A program made the translations under genes and the position numbers. DNA of 64,000 nt from Ptychodera flava (lineage: Eukaryota; Hemichordata; Enteropneusta; Ptychoderidae). Each line of letters starts with the position of its first letter. Within the stretch, counting starts at the first letter, position 1. The notes under the pieces are model-generated. The model did no database searches and was not told the DNA's origin. It saw nothing but the letters and a program-made list of their open reading frames with translations. The DNA lies in contig NC_091940.1 in NCBI RefSeq assembly GCF_041260155.1, positions 24,847,870-24,911,869 on the forward strand. Direction: 5' to 3'. Below, in pieces: positions 24,824-38,163 of the stretch.

Positions 24824-27800
24824 TCATCGCCACGGTCCCCAGTTACCACCGTGTAGTTTTGGATCACTTTCCGGGTCGTACTTAGGATATCTCGGAGGAA
24901 CCGCTGTTTTGTAGTAGTCTTCTATCTTCTCTAACAGTTCTTTCACCTTTTCTGTTTCGATATCCGATAGGTCGTGTCGCTCATCCGGGTCCTTCCTGAT
25001 GTTGAACAACCAGACACGTTTATCAGATCCATCCCGTGGGACAACAGGTGTTTTCCCGTATTCCGGAGGTGGAATCCAACTTCCGTTTCCTGCAAAGTTC
25101 CCATGATTGGAGACTTTTAGTGACGAATACGACGAAAACAACTATGAAAATTATTAATAAGTATAAATGATATGAAATAAATAAGTAAAAGATGGTAAAT
25201 CACGTAATATTGGCTGAATAAAAAAACATTGTTCGTATAATAAACATTTAAGTTCGCCATTAATAAACAAACAATGTTTTTCATGCATTACCTTCATGAA
25301 AACATCTTTGTATGCAGCGTTGAGAGCAATCGGCGGGGGCAAGGCTTCCCTTCTTAGGGACACAAAGTCAATTCATCGGCCCAAACACTCACTGGCACTA
25401 TTCTTTTGCAAAGATGGCGTGTGATTGAATTTTACGAAAACAAAACTGTATACAAAACCATAGACACTGCAAGTATCGATCCTGCTGTACGACAAAACTG
25501 ACTCACAACTGTCTATGAAAATCAAGTATATTTTGGTTTTTCTCTAGAAACTTGACAGCAACTGCTGTGTAGTCGAGACCGCAATAATATGCCAATATGC
25601 TGTTCCTTAAACGTTTAATTAAGGTACCATCCCATGCATGTTTGAGAATCTGACGTACTCATTTTTCTAAATTTAAACTTATTTGATGTTAGTCATACCT
25701 GGATATCCAGTTAATATCTTCCAGTCACCCACCCGTAGAGCCGCCCTTATCGATGAGTTGAATGTTCCGTTGTTTGCAACAACATCATCGATGCCAGTTG
25801 AGTTGCTTGGCAACCAGGCCAATGGGTCAATGTTATGAAGTAGCTCTTTCCTGGCAGATGGGGCGCCCTCACTATCACAACAGAAATAATCAAAACATTT
25901 GTTTTCAGTTTGTAGATCAATTTTACGAAGTTTAATAGCGTGGCACAGTTTCTGTACCAGTGTATGTGCTTCGGATCAACAATATTCTATAGTGTACGGT
26001 ATCGGCTTGGACAATCAGCTATAACTTATTACTATAAACGTGCTGGTAACATCCATGGTAGTATCAAAACTTGGACGACCTTGTCCTTAATCCTGCGTCT
26101 CCTGCAAGTCTCAGGATTACCAGAACAAAATAACTTTCAGAATGGATTGTCCACATTTTTGTAATTTCAACTGCATAGCAGTTCTCAGACAGGATTACCA
26201 AGTTATCTGTGTTCATAGGAAGAGTTCAGAGGCATGTAAAGACGTGAGCAAAACCTTCTCTTTATCGGAAACCTTTCCTTTCTGTTTATTATATTACCTA
26301 CTTTGTGGAGGTACCGTGCATTCTTTCATCAATTGTGTGGCCTGCACCTGACAGGAGATAAACTTACCTGATGGTACGCCACTGATTGTGCCCATCCAGT
26401 GGTTTCGTGCCATTCAGTGTACTGCCAGCTAAGTGAACTAACGTTGGGAACCAGTCACTCACGTGGATCAGTTCATTGTTCACAGAGCCTTTCACGTTGT
26501 TGGCGAAGAGCGGGCTGTGCACAAATCCAACACCTCGTACTCCCCCTTCCCACAATGATCCCTTCCATCCTCGAAGTGGCCAGTTGTTTCCTCCAACACC
26601 TACCTGCCCGCCGTTATCTGAAAAATAATTATTATGATTATTAGCGACATGATGAAAAAAAAACAGTTCTTGTTTTTTCTCGCAAGTAAAAAATATAAGG
26701 ATGCATATTTATTATTCCTACATTTGCTAGCAAAAACGGGGAAGGTAAATGAACTTATAGCGTTACCAGTTGAAAACACAATCAATGTGTTGTTCCACAT
26801 AGGCGAATTTCTTAAGGCCTGTGTGACGTTTCCAATGGCTTCGTCCATGCACGTCACCTTGCCGGCGTATATTAAACGGTCCTTGTCCTGTATCAGGCCT
26901 CTGTATTGGTCGATGTACTTTTCAGGTACTTGCAACGGCGCGTGGACTGATTGGAATGGAAGATATATAAACAGCGGCTGCAAGGAAAACAGGAATACGG
27001 AACACATTAACACCACTCAGCGAGTCTCCGTTCAGTTGGGTGTTGGAAACAGTTTACAATTATGAATTGAAAAAGTTTCAATCAACACATTTTGAGAGTC
27101 TGATTACTAGAGCAAACTTCAATGTGGATGATTTTCTTGGTTCGGAAGGCTCGTATGCGATGAACATGTGACTCTTGGAGAGTGTGTGTACGTTTTGTAT
27201 TTAAAACAGATAGAAAGGTTTCTCTGACTTAAATAAAGAGTATGTCATCAAAATATCATCACTGTTAAAGTTCGCGTACCAAAGTGACTGTCAATCTACG
27301 TATTCAAACAGAAGTTAACGTCAATGTGTGACGGGTGCAACAATTTGGGCTTGAGGATAACATAATTGAAATGATTTTTGGATAATTGCATGGTGTTAAA
27401 CGCGAGAGAACTCTTCACAAATACTAGTAGTTTAGAATATTCAGTGCACTAACACCACAGGATTCAACAACCGACAGGAAAACTACATGTCACATGTAGA
27501 AGGAAATGCTCACATCCGGCGATTATTTGATATGCGCAGAGAAACGACGATATGTTCACTTTTCGGACCTGTACAATTCGTAGGAAACTTATCTGACAAA
27601 ACGTGCTTATCTGACAAAAACCGTTTCATTTGGCTGTAACCCTACTCGTTGTCGAAAGTAATCACCAAGCATAGGCTAATAGTTAACGCGAGAACTTTTC
27701 TGCTGTGCGCAGTGCATTGTCACTGCTTTCAAATTTTAGGTGCGAAGGTCACAAACAGAGCTGACCCGGCAAATTTGGATCGTCTCACGCCAGGAGGGGA

Positions 27801-30590
27801 AACAAATCTTTTCTTTTTTCGAGCCTTCTCTATACACTTGAATGAAATATTATCCGCATCATGATATGATTTCAAAATATGAAAAAAAAATTGTGTTCAC
27901 ACTGTAGCCTAGGGCGCTTTAAATAAAATTCTGTGTTTGCCGCCCTCATGCTGATAGGTTTTTCAGAGAAAATTAAGAAAACAAACACAATGTTAACACC
28001 TGTCCATTTCAAATAAAAATATTCTTTTTCCAAAGGAAACCAAGTAAAAAATGAGCTTATGTTAATACACTTGTGTTTTTGTCTGTGTTTGTTTTTTCCC
28101 TGGTTGGCCGGATAGGTTTTTCAAAAATCAAAGGACGGAAGACAAAGAATTTTCTTTAAATGGCCTAACTTTGAAATTTCTTGAGAACGAAATACTTGGT
28201 CAGAATCATGTTCCTTTATGATGGTTTCCACTTCGCTGGCAAATATCATGGCGGAATATTGTCCGCTGTAGTTTTTAGCGACTTCCTCCTCGTTCCTACG
28301 CAGGTCATAGCCGTCCTCCCTCTTATGAGTGTAGTAGTCTTCCGCGCCGACAAGGTATCCTGCGTTGACAGAAAGTTTCAATTACACAATGGCGACAAAG
28401 GAAAGGCGAAGGATATTTAAAATGGAAAGGGGGGACCGTTGATATCCATAGTGGCTTTACAAACACTTATTAAATCCATGAAATAAATATGAACTTTATT
28501 TACTCACAATGCAACTGGACTGCATCTCATAATGCCGCTCAATTAACATACCGCCCGGGCATTTACACTCAGTACACCATCATAGTACTCTCAATACAAT
28601 TCACAGATCAAATTTCAAATTTTAAGTAAACTGTTCTAGTAAACTTTAATTTACCGAAGAATGTGTCGAACCCTCGATGAGTTGGTAGACAGGCCTTCTT
28701 GTAAAATCCAAGATGCCATTTGCCGACAATGTGTGTGGAGTATCCAGCTTCTTTGAGTTTCTGAGCCAATGTCACTTCTTCAACAGGTAAACAGTTCGGC
28801 TGTTGAGGCTTTATGACGCCATGTTGTAAACCTGTGTGGATCTAAAGGGATTCGTCATTAGATCTTTGGGGTTGCAAAAATGTGGAAAGTCCAGTAGGAA
28901 ACATGGCTTGAAGGAACTCTTTTGCAGCCTGGCTGCTTATGCAAAAATAATGATTCACACGTTCGAAAAGTGAAAAAACTTGAAAATGAAATTTTCGCGT
29001 GAGTATTCTATCTATGCCAACTCTTGAGCTGGGTGGAACAGTGATAAATGTTGGACCGGTAAACCCGTGGGGACATTCAGTCACGAATTGAGTACATGTG
29101 TACCCCGGACAATTCGAAATACAAAGCACAGACTTAACGATTCTCAATTAACTGAGGTAGGGGTGTGCATAAGTTTACATTTTATGGTCATATAAGTACC
29201 TGAATGATGTAAAAAATCTACATTCTCTACCAAACGATCTGTCAAAAGTGTCTTTTTGCGATTAGCAGTTGTGCTAGTAAAAGATAAGCGTCAAATGTCT
29301 GATCTCAACGTTGCCATGGTCAAAAGTGTACATAAGGCGGAATAAATGAGGTCAAACTCCCGGGACTACCCTTCCTGAGGCAGTTCCCCTCCGGGAAACC
29401 CACATCACTTTGCATGTAAATCATTGTGACCACCCATCTTCCGAGATCATAAGGTTGATCCCTGAAGGAAAGAGATAATATCAGAACGGGAACTTGGAGA
29501 CGAAAGATATGGAAGGCTAAGGCCATTTATATTGGGCCTCGTGCAGAACATTATATCAAATGCTGATATCGTTGTGTCAAGCATCCCTCCTTCAAAATTA
29601 GCTTCGGTTCACATTAAAAAGCGCCACCTCTACAATTTTCTGTAAATTGGGTTGGGGTCCAAATTCTACATGTTTGGCTGAATACTTATAATGTCAAAAC
29701 TGAACGTTCTACAAAATTGGAGGTCAAAATTACTGCAATTCTGTAGCCCCCAACTTTCCCCGGCGATTTTGTGTGACTGGGAAGGAACTAAGGTGTGTGT
29801 TTCCTTCCTATCACACGTCAAGCAAAGTCGCTGGGGAAAGTTGTGGCCTACCCCCATGGCTACAGAATTGCAGCAAAAAGTTAAAGGTGCTTATCTGTTA
29901 TTAAACAGTGTGCTTGAGTCAAAAAGTGTTAAACAGTCTTAGTCGTATCAACAGTAGTCGTCATGGGGTGAGAAGAGGGTAAAAACATAGACGACCCTAT
30001 CGTGTAGGGTATATAGATAAACGCCAAAACTTGAGTTGCAGACCCAAGTTTACGCCCCTTTCATTAAATGAAAGGGGCGTAAACTTAATACGTGGGTCTG
30101 CAACTCACCTTTTAGCGTAGAAATCGCCATGCCCGGTGCGATTTTCAGGGAAATTTCACCCAAGAGGCCTATTGTTGTCAACATCTACAACCACAGTCCG
30201 AACTGTGGTATGTATTTCTAGTACTGAACCCCTAAGGCATTGCCCTAGGAAACATATATAGGCTAAACATATGTTTCGCAGTTTTTACCATACCCTAAAG
30301 TCTACCACGAATCGTAATCAGATTCACTTTCCTACCTGATATCGCCCACTCATCAGCTGACTTCTAGTTGGTGTGCAGATGGGCTGTACATAGTAGTTCT
30401 CAAGTTTGATGCCATCGCCGGCCAGCTTGTCAAGGTAAGGAGTTTTGATAATCGAGCCGTGGTAACCAACGTCATGCCAACCGTAATCGTCGGCAAGTAT
30501 CAGCAAAATGTGGGGCCGGCTGCCGAGTACGTGACAACTGTGCATCGCGAACAAAATGCAAATCAGGGAAAAGTAAATGGAGTTTGCCAT
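24824..30590 (-). CDS. Arylsulfatase B-like (N-acetylgalactosamine-4-sulfatase), copy 1, intact
   Basis: Lysosomal or secreted sulfatase that would remove 4-sulfate from dermatan/chondroitin sulfate. Exons in transcript order: 30590-30336, 28841-28655, 28359-28196, 26977-26767, 26617-26368, 25871-25699, 25089-24824. All junctions are in phase and give about 501 residues (human ARSB 533). The start is Met at 30590, followed by a signal peptide of about 24 residues. Motifs: [16 protein letters not shown] (metal-binding Asp pair), [14 protein letters not shown] with the formylglycine Cys at residue 72, [18 protein letters not shown], then across a junction [41 protein letters not shown] and the terminal WGPW. 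Every catalytic residue known for ARSB that I can place is present. Several NXS/T sequons occur. Arylsulfatase B is the best match; I or J is less likely but possible. Confidence 0.95.
29733..29873. mobile_element. Hairpin MITE in sulfatase intron 1
   Basis: Inverted arms begin CTGCAATTCTGTAGCC and end TACAGAATTGCAG, with CAACTTTCCCC and GGGGAAAGTTG further in. A slightly shortened copy is at 37327-37446 in the duplicated gene. Confidence 0.65.
30033..30112. mobile_element. Short palindromic element in sulfatase intron 1
   Basis: Outer inverted repeat GAGTTGCAGACCC, and an inner 41-base palindrome whose half is AAGTTTACGCCCCTTTCATT. In the duplicate (about 37484-37534) the left outer arm is lost with about 150 bases of flank. 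Confidence 0.65.
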
Positions 30591-30915
30591 GGCTCAGTCT
30601 TTCCGACCATCCGATGCAAACATTCCAAATACGTGAACGCATATGCGAAAGGAAGTCACACACTGCTCCTCATATTTACTGTACGTCATGTAGCTCGTAC
30701 TGTCGTAGGCCAATATCTGGACTTGCTCCAAGTCTGTGGGCATATAAATATCAAAATAGAATAAACTAACGGGCTAGACATCGGCAGACTGCCGCGCTGA
30801 GTGGTAGGGGGAATGCTTGGTCAGCCAGTAACTGCCGCCGAGAAAAGTCAGCCTGAGGTTACTGGTATAGTAGCCAACATCCTGTAATACGATAACTACC
30901 GGTATCAGCTGACCA

Positions 30916-30925
30916 GTCACATGAC
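30916..30925. promoter_or_regulatory. Candidate E-box upstream of sulfatase copy 1
   Basis: GTCACATGAC, about 330 bases upstream of the start codon, differs by one base from the vertebrate lysosomal CLEAR consensus GTCACGTGAC. Copy 2 has GTCATGTGAC at 38496-38505, the exact reverse complement. Binding is inferred. Confidence 0.3.
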
Positions 30926-31162
30926 CGAAAACGAAACAATACGTAAAGACCGCTGACCGCGGATCCACACACAGTCGCTTGAGAGTTATTCAGCTCTGGG
31001 ACTATTCGCCCCATAGACGAGTATACAGAAGCGAGAAATACCCCAAGTCTGGAAACAGAATGGCTATAAAAACCATGCCATGTCACATTCCGTGTCCGAT
31101 TTCACTGTGAAAATTAGCAAGTTCATCTATCATGCAACCGTCGATCGTTCCCTACCATTCTA

Positions 31163-31436
31163 AAAATTCATACCTGATACTTTATCTGATTCAAAAACGC
31201 TCGTTTCGTGTGATTTTCGGCCGACTTCGACGGACAACTCGCCAAAACCTAGGGGTGAGCAACATTCCGGTCACCTCTTGGGTACCTCCACTTTACTGAC
31301 GTTGGCGCAGCCTACCCATGAGGGATGACTGGAATGTTACTCACGCTTATGTTTTGGCCAGATGTCTCTTGAACTCGGCCGAAAATCACAGGAAATGAGC
31401 ATTTTGTAAGCAGATGAAGTATCAGGTATGAATTTT
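31163..31436. mobile_element. 274-bp long-inverted-repeat element at the duplication junction
   Basis: Left arm begins AAAATTCATACCTGATAC, right arm ends GTATCAGGTATGAATTTT. The inverted match continues inward for more than 60 bases through GTGATTTTCGGCCGA. A third copy of CGTGTGATTTTCGGCCGA follows at once (31437-31454), just before the second duplication unit begins at 31471. Confidence 0.75.
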
Positions 31437-32450
31437 CGTGTGATTTTCGGCCGAGTATATGTATATATGTGTATATGTGAAATGACCATTGTTATTGTTA
31501 GTAAATGTATTCTAGTCCGGACATGAATACAAAATTTAAAAAATAACAATGCAGATTATACTCATATAGGGTATATTTATGAGCTAAATATTAGGAAATT
31601 CTCCATGGTTCAGGAATTTAAACCAGAAACTGCAGATGATACACAGAACAAACAAAATAAAAATGACCAAAGTTACAGCTAATGGATCTTTAACACGTAT
31701 TTTTCAATATCTGCGTTTTCACATAAAAGAAGAGGTCACACACCCGACATCGTCGACATGTGTTTTTTTTTTATTTACGCGGTTATCGAAAAGTTCAGAA
31801 AATTTGTTAGTTTTTCAAAAACATTGCGCATACGGTGGTTTTGCGGTAAAAAAACGCGTTTCTTAATATTTTTACTCAAAAACGTACATGTAAAAATATG
31901 TCAATCAGGCCCAGCTATCTCCCTTATCGTCCATGATTTTGATACCTTCTGGTTACTATCTTGTTATATATCACGAAAGCCTGGTTTTGTGTTCAGAGAG
32001 TGCTCCAAGTGATATCGCAAGTCTGTATTTTATTTGTCGTAAAAACAGTATTTTCACATGACATGCTGTGAATAGAAAACGAAACAAGCCCACGTTGTTT
32101 TTGATTTGAGTACGGAAATGACTACAGAGTGTATTGCTGTCGTGTAAATGATCCACTGTCGATTTTGTAGCACATTTTGATGTTTTTTGTTTGTTATGTT
32201 TGTGTTTGCCCAAAGTTCCTCAGTTGCATATTGTTCTCGCTTGATGCCTTCTGGAAATATGGCTTTTGCCTGGAAGGTTAAAAAAACTGAAACGATGACT
32301 ATGTAGTTTCCATAAAGGCGAGCTCCGTAACATTTGTTATTAGTTCCTACATAATCCTACGCGAGAACCTGACTATATATCCGCCATCACATAAAATCAG
32401 TGACTACAGTCCTCACTCGAGATCCCTCAGGCTGGAAGAGTAATTCCATG

Positions 32451-35400
32451 TCATCGCCACGGTCCCCAGTTACCACCGTGTAGTTTGGATCACTTTCCGG
32501 GTCGTACTTAGGATATCTCGGAGGAACCGCTGTTTTGTAGTAGTCTTCTATCTTCTCTAACAGTTCTTCACCTTTTCTGTTTCGATATCCGATAGGTCGT
32601 GTCGCTCATCCGGGTCCTTCCTGATGTTGAACAACCAGACACGTTTATCAGATCCATCCCGTGGGACAACAGGTGTTTTCCCGTATTCCGGAGGTGGAAT
32701 CCAACTTCCGTTTCCTGCAAAGTTCCCATGATTGGAGACTTTTAGTGACGAATACGACGAAAACAACTATGAAAATTATTAATAAGTATAAATGATATGA
32801 AATAAATAAGTAAAAGATGGTAAATCACGTAATATTGGCTGAATAAAAAAACATTGTTCGTATAATAAACATTTAAGTTCGCCATTAATAAACAAACAAT
32901 GTTTTTCATGCATTACCTTCATGAAAACATCTTTGTATGCAGCGTTGAGAGCAATCGGCGGGGGCAAGGCTTCCCTTCTTAGGGACACAAAGTCAATTCA
33001 TCGGCCCAAACACTCACTGGCACTATTCTTTTGCAAAGATGGCGTGTGATTGAATTTTACGAAAACAAAACTGTATACAAAACCATAGACACTGCAAGTA
33101 TCGATCCTGCTGTACGACAAAACTGACTCACAACTGTCTATGAAAATCAAGTATATTTTGGTTTTTCTCTAGAAACTTGACAGCAACTGCTGTGTAGTCG
33201 AGACCGCAATAATATGCCAATATGCTGTTCCTTAAACGTTTAATTAAGGTACCATCCCATGCATGTTTGAGAATCTGACGTACTCATTTTTCTAAATTTA
33301 AACTTATTTGATGTTAGTCATACCTGGATATCCAGTTAATATCTTCCAGTCACCCACCCGTAGAGCCGCCCTTATCGATGAGTTGAATGTTCCGTTGTTT
33401 GCAACAACATCATCGATGCCAGTTGAGTTGCTTGGCAACCAGGCCAATGGGTCAATGTTATGAAGTAGCTCTTTCCTGGCAGATGGGGCGCCCTCACTAT
33501 CACAACAGACATAATCAAAACATTTGTTTTCAGTTTGTGGATCAATTTTACAAAGTTAGTGTGGCACAGTTTCTGTGACGGTATAGGTGCTTCGGATCAA
33601 CTACACACTAATACCAAACCGACAATTCTCTAGCGTACAGTGTTCGCTTTGACAATCAGTTATAAGTTACTACTATAAACGTGAAGGTAACATCCATGGT
33701 AGTATCAAAACTAGCACGACCTTGTCCTTAATCCTGCGTCTCCTGCAAGTCTCAGGATTACCAGAACAAAATAACTTTCAGAATGGATTGTCCACATTTT
33801 TGTAATTTCAACTGCATAGCAGTTCTCAGACAGGATTACCAAGTTATCTGTGTTCATAGGAAGAGTTCAGAGGCATGTAAAGACGTGAGCAAAACCTTCT
33901 CTTTATCGGAAACCTTTCCTTTCTGTTTATTATATTACCTACTTTGTGGAGGTACCGTGCATTCTTTCATCAATTGTGTGGCCTGCACCTGACAGGAGAT
34001 AAACTTACCTGATGGTACGCCACTGATTGTGCCCATCCAGTGGTTTCGTGCCATTCAGTGTACTGCCAGCTAAGTGAACTAACGTTGGGAACCAGTCACT
34101 CACGTGGATCAGTTCATTGTTCACCGTGCCTTTCACGTTGTTGGCGAAGAGCGGGCTGTGCACAAATCCAACACCGCGTACTCCCCCTTCCCACAATGAT
34201 CCCTTCCATCCTCGAAGTGGCCAGTTGTTTCCTCCAACACCTACCTGCCCGCCGTTATCTGAAAAATAATTATTATGATTATTAGCGACATGATGAAAAA
34301 AAACAGTTCTTGTTTTTTCTCGCAAGTAAAAAATATAAGGATGCATATTTATTATTCCTACATTTCTAGCAAAAACGGGGAAGGTAAATGAACTTATAGC
34401 GTTACCAGTTGAAAACACAATCAATGTGTTGTTCCACATAGGCGAATTTCTTAAGGCCTGTGTGACGTTTCCAATGGCTTCGTCCATGCACGTCACCTTG
34501 CCGGCGTATATTAAACGGTCCTTGTCCTGTATCAGGCCTCTGTATTGGCTGATGTACTTTTCAGGTACTTGCAACGGCGCGTGGACTGATTGGAATGGAA
34601 GATATATAAACAGCGGCTGCAAGGAAAACAGGAATACGGAACACATTAACACCACTCAGCGAGTCTCCGTTCAGTTGGGTGTTGGAAACAGTTTACAATT
34701 ATGAATTGAAAAAGTTTCAATCAACACATTTTGAGAGTCTGATTACTAGAGCAAACTTCAATGTGGATGATTTTCTTGGTTCGGAAGGCTCGTATGCGAT
34801 GAACATGTGACTCTTGGAGAGTATGTACGTTTTGTATTTAAAACAGATAGAAAGGTTTCTCTGACTTAAATAAAGAGTATGTCATCAAAATATCATCACT
34901 GTTAAAGTTCGCGTACCAAAGTGACTGTCAATCTACGTATTCAAACAGAAGTTAACGTCAATGATGTGTGACGGGTGCAACAATTTGGGCTTGAGGATAA
35001 CATAATTGAAATGATTTTTGGATAATTTCATGGTGTTAAACGCGGGAGAACTCTTCATAAATACTAGTAGTTTGGAATATTAAGTCCCGACATTCAGTGC
35101 ACTAACACCACGAATGCTCACATCCGGCGATGATTTGATGTGCGCAGAGAAACGAATATATGTTCACTTTTCGGACCTGTACAATTTGTAGGAAACTTAT
35201 CTGACAAAACGTGCACATCTGACCAAAACTGCCTCATTTGGCTGTAACCCTACTCGTTGTCGAAAGTAATCACCAAGCATAGGCTAATAATAGTTAACGC
35301 GAGAACTTTTCTGCTGTGCGCAGTGCATTGTCACTGCTTTCAAATTTTAGGTGCGAAGGTCACAAACAGAGCTGACCCGGCAAATTTGGATCGTCTCACG

Positions 35401-38163
35401 CCAGGAGGGGAAACAAATATTTTCTTTTTTCGAGCCTTCTCTATACACTTGAATGAAATATTATCCGCATCATGATATGATTTCAAAATATTAAAAAAAA
35501 AATTGTGTTCACACTGTAGCCTAGGGCGCTTTAAATAAAATTCTGTGTTTGCCGCCCTCATGCTGATAGGTTTTCAGAGAAAATTAAGAAAACAAACACG
35601 ATGTTAACACCATTACAAATAAAAATATTCTTTTTCCAAAGAAAACCAAGTAAAAAATGAGCTTATGTTAATACACTTGTGTTTTTGTCTGTGTTTGTTT
35701 GTTTTTCCCCTGGTTGGCCGGGTAAGTTTTTCAAAAATCAAAGGACGGAAGACAAAGAATTTTCTTTAAATGGCCTAACTTTGAAATTTCTTGAGAACGA
35801 AATACTTGGTCAGAATCATGTTCCTTTATGATGGTTTCCACTTCGCTGGCAAATATCATGGCTGAATATTGTCCGCTGTAGTTTTTAGCGACTTCCTCCT
35901 CGTTTCTACGCAGGTCATAGCCGTCCTCCTTTTTATGAGTGTAGTAGTCTTCCGCGCCGACCAGGTATCCTGCGTTGACAGAAAGTTTCAATTAAAAAAA
36001 GATTACCTACACAATGGCGACAAAGGAAAGCCGAAGGATATTTAAAATGGAAAGGGGGGACCGTTGATATCCATAGTGGCTTCACAGACAACTTATTAAA
36101 TCCATGAAATAAATATGAACTTTATTTACCCACAATGCAACTGGACTGCACCTCATAATGCCGCTCAATTAACATACCGCCTGGGCATTTACACTCAGTA
36201 CACCATCATAGTACTCTCAATACAATTCACAGATCAACTTTCAAATTTTAAGTAAACTGTTCTAGTAAACTTTAATTTACCGAAGAATGTGTCGAACCCT
36301 CGATGAGTTGGTAGACAGGCCTTCTTGTAAAATCCCAGATGCCATTTGCCGACAATGTGTGTGGAGTATCCAGCTTCTTTGAGTTTCTGAGCCAATGTCA
36401 CTTCTTCAACAGGTAAACAGTTCGGCTGTTGAGGCTTTATGACGCCATGTTGCAAACCTGTGTGGATCTAAAGGGATTCGTCATTAGATCTTTGGGGTTG
36501 CAAAAATGTGGAAAGTCCAGTAGGAAACATGGCTTGAAGGAACTCTTTTGCAGCCTGGCTGCTTTATAATGATTCACACGTTCGAAAAGTGAAAAAACTT
36601 GAAAATGAAATTTTCGCGTGAGTATTCTATCTATGCTAACTCTTGAGCTGGGTGGAACAGTGATAAATGTTGGACCGGTAAACCCGTGGGGACATTCAGT
36701 CACGAATTGACTACATGTGTACCCTGGACAATTCGAAATACAAAGCACAGACTTAACGATTTTCCATTAACTGAGGTAGGGGTGTTCATAAGTCTACATT
36801 TTATGGTCATATAAGTACCTGAATGATGTAAAAAATCTACATTCTCTACCAAACGATCTGTCAAAAGTGTGTTTTTGCGATTAGCAGTTGTGCTAGTCAA
36901 AGATAAGCGTCAAATGTCTGATCTCAACGTTGCCATGGTCAAAAGTGTACATAAGGCGGAATAAATGAGGTCAAACCCCCGGGACTACCCTTCCTGAGGC
37001 AGTACCCCTCCTGGAAACCCCCATCACTTTGTATGTAAATCATTGTCATCACCTCTCTTTCGAGATCATAAGGTTGATCCCTGAAGGAAGAGATAGTATC
37101 AGAACGGAAACTTGGTGATGAAAGATATGGAAGGCTAAGGCCATGACATTCAGACTCTTGCAGATAATAAATTATATCAAATGTTCAAAATTGGCGTCGG
37201 TTCACATTAAAAACCGCCATCTCTACAATTTTCTGTAAATTGTGTTTGGTGTCTAAATTCTACGTATTTGGCTGAATACTTATAATGTCAAATCTCAACA
37301 TTATACAAAATTGGAGGTCAAAATTACTGCAATTCTGTAGCCAACTTTCCCCGGCGATTTTGGGTGACTGGGAAGGAACGAAGGTGTGTGTTTCCTTCCT
37401 ACGCCGGGGGAAGTTGTGGCCTACCTCCACTGCTACAGAACTGCAGCAAAAAGTCAAAGGTGCTTATCTGTGGCCAAGTTTACGCCTCTTTCATTAAATG
37501 AAAGGGGCGTAAACTTACGTGGGTCTGCAACTCAACTTTTAGCGTAGAAATCACCATGCCCGGTGCGATTTTCAGGGGATTTTCATCCAAGAGGCCTATT
37601 GTGGTCAAAATCTATAATCACAGTCCGAACTGTGGTGTGTATTTCTAGTACTGAACCCCTCAGGTACTGCCCTAGGAAACATAAACATATGTTTCGCAGT
37701 TTTTACCATACCCTAAAGTCTACGATCAATCTAGCCCTGCGTACCACAGGCTGTGATGGTCTATCGTGCGTGAAAGTTGCTCTCTTGCTCCTTGTCAGTG
37801 GAGTATGCAATGTCTACGCTTATAAAGTGGTGTCATGCCTTGCAGCAATGCTACATATTGTAGCCTACCACGTACGATTTGTAATCAGATTCACTTTCCT
37901 ACCTGATATCGCCCACTCATCAGCTGACTTCTAGTTGGTGTGCAGATGGGCTGTACATAGTAGTTCTCAAGTTTGATGCCCTCGCCAGCCAGCTCGTCAA
38001 GGTAAGGAGTTTTGATAATCGAGCCGTGGTAACCAACGTCATGCCAACCGTAATCGTCGGCAAGTATCAGCAAAATGTGGGGCCGGCTGCCGAGTACGAG
38101 TACGTGAGAACTGTGCAACGCGAACAAAATGCAAATCAGAGAAAAGTAAATGGAGTTTGCCAT
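32451..38163 (-). CDS. Arylsulfatase B-like, copy 2, 3' end frameshifted
   Basis: Exons in transcript order: 38163-37903, 36467-36281, 35969-35806, 34616-34406, 34258-34009, 33496-33324, 32714-32451. The first six are open and match copy 1 closely; the signal peptide is two residues longer (HVLVLGS against HVLGS). Catalytic motifs ILADD, CTPTRS, GKWHLG, SVHAPLQ and DNGG are all kept. The last exon is two bases shorter than in copy 1: one base is missing in a T run near 32567 (plus strand) and one in the run near 32486. The first makes the protein end at a stop at 32557-32559 after EKVKNC, losing about 36 residues including the terminal WGPW. Both are homopolymer changes, so this is either early pseudogenisation or a sequence error. 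If they are errors, the gene is whole, about 503 residues. Confidence 0.85.
37720..37866. other. Segment of about 150 bases present only in sulfatase copy 2 intron 1
   Basis: Copy 1 reads AAAGTCTACCACG; copy 2 reads AAAGTCTAC, then about 150 extra bases starting GATCAATCTAGCCCTGCG, then TACCACG. A TAC at both edges looks like a short target duplication. TAGCCCTGCGTAC recurs near 38616, suggesting a repeat family. Confidence 0.5.

Larger units (their letters stand above)
23841..30970. repeat. Tandem duplication unit 1 (arylsulfatase gene)
   Basis: Matches 31471-38549 almost base for base, offset about 7.6 kb, from GTATATGTGAAATGACC to just beyond CGCTGACCGCG. It covers the whole gene, its 3' flank and about 380 bases upstream of the start codon. 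Differences are scattered substitutions, homopolymer changes and some larger indels in intron 1, so the duplication is young. Confidence 0.95.
30591..31470. other. Upstream region of sulfatase copy 1 and junction spacer
   Basis: The first 380 bases are shared with copy 2 and should include the promoter, but no TATA box is evident. The rest (30971-31470) is unique spacer between the duplication units, half of it a hairpin element. Confidence 0.5.

Noticed and set aside
30459-30764. 101-codon plus-strand frame over sulfatase exon 1 (and its copy at 38026)
   Set aside because: Antisense shadow of the sulfatase first exon and upstream region.
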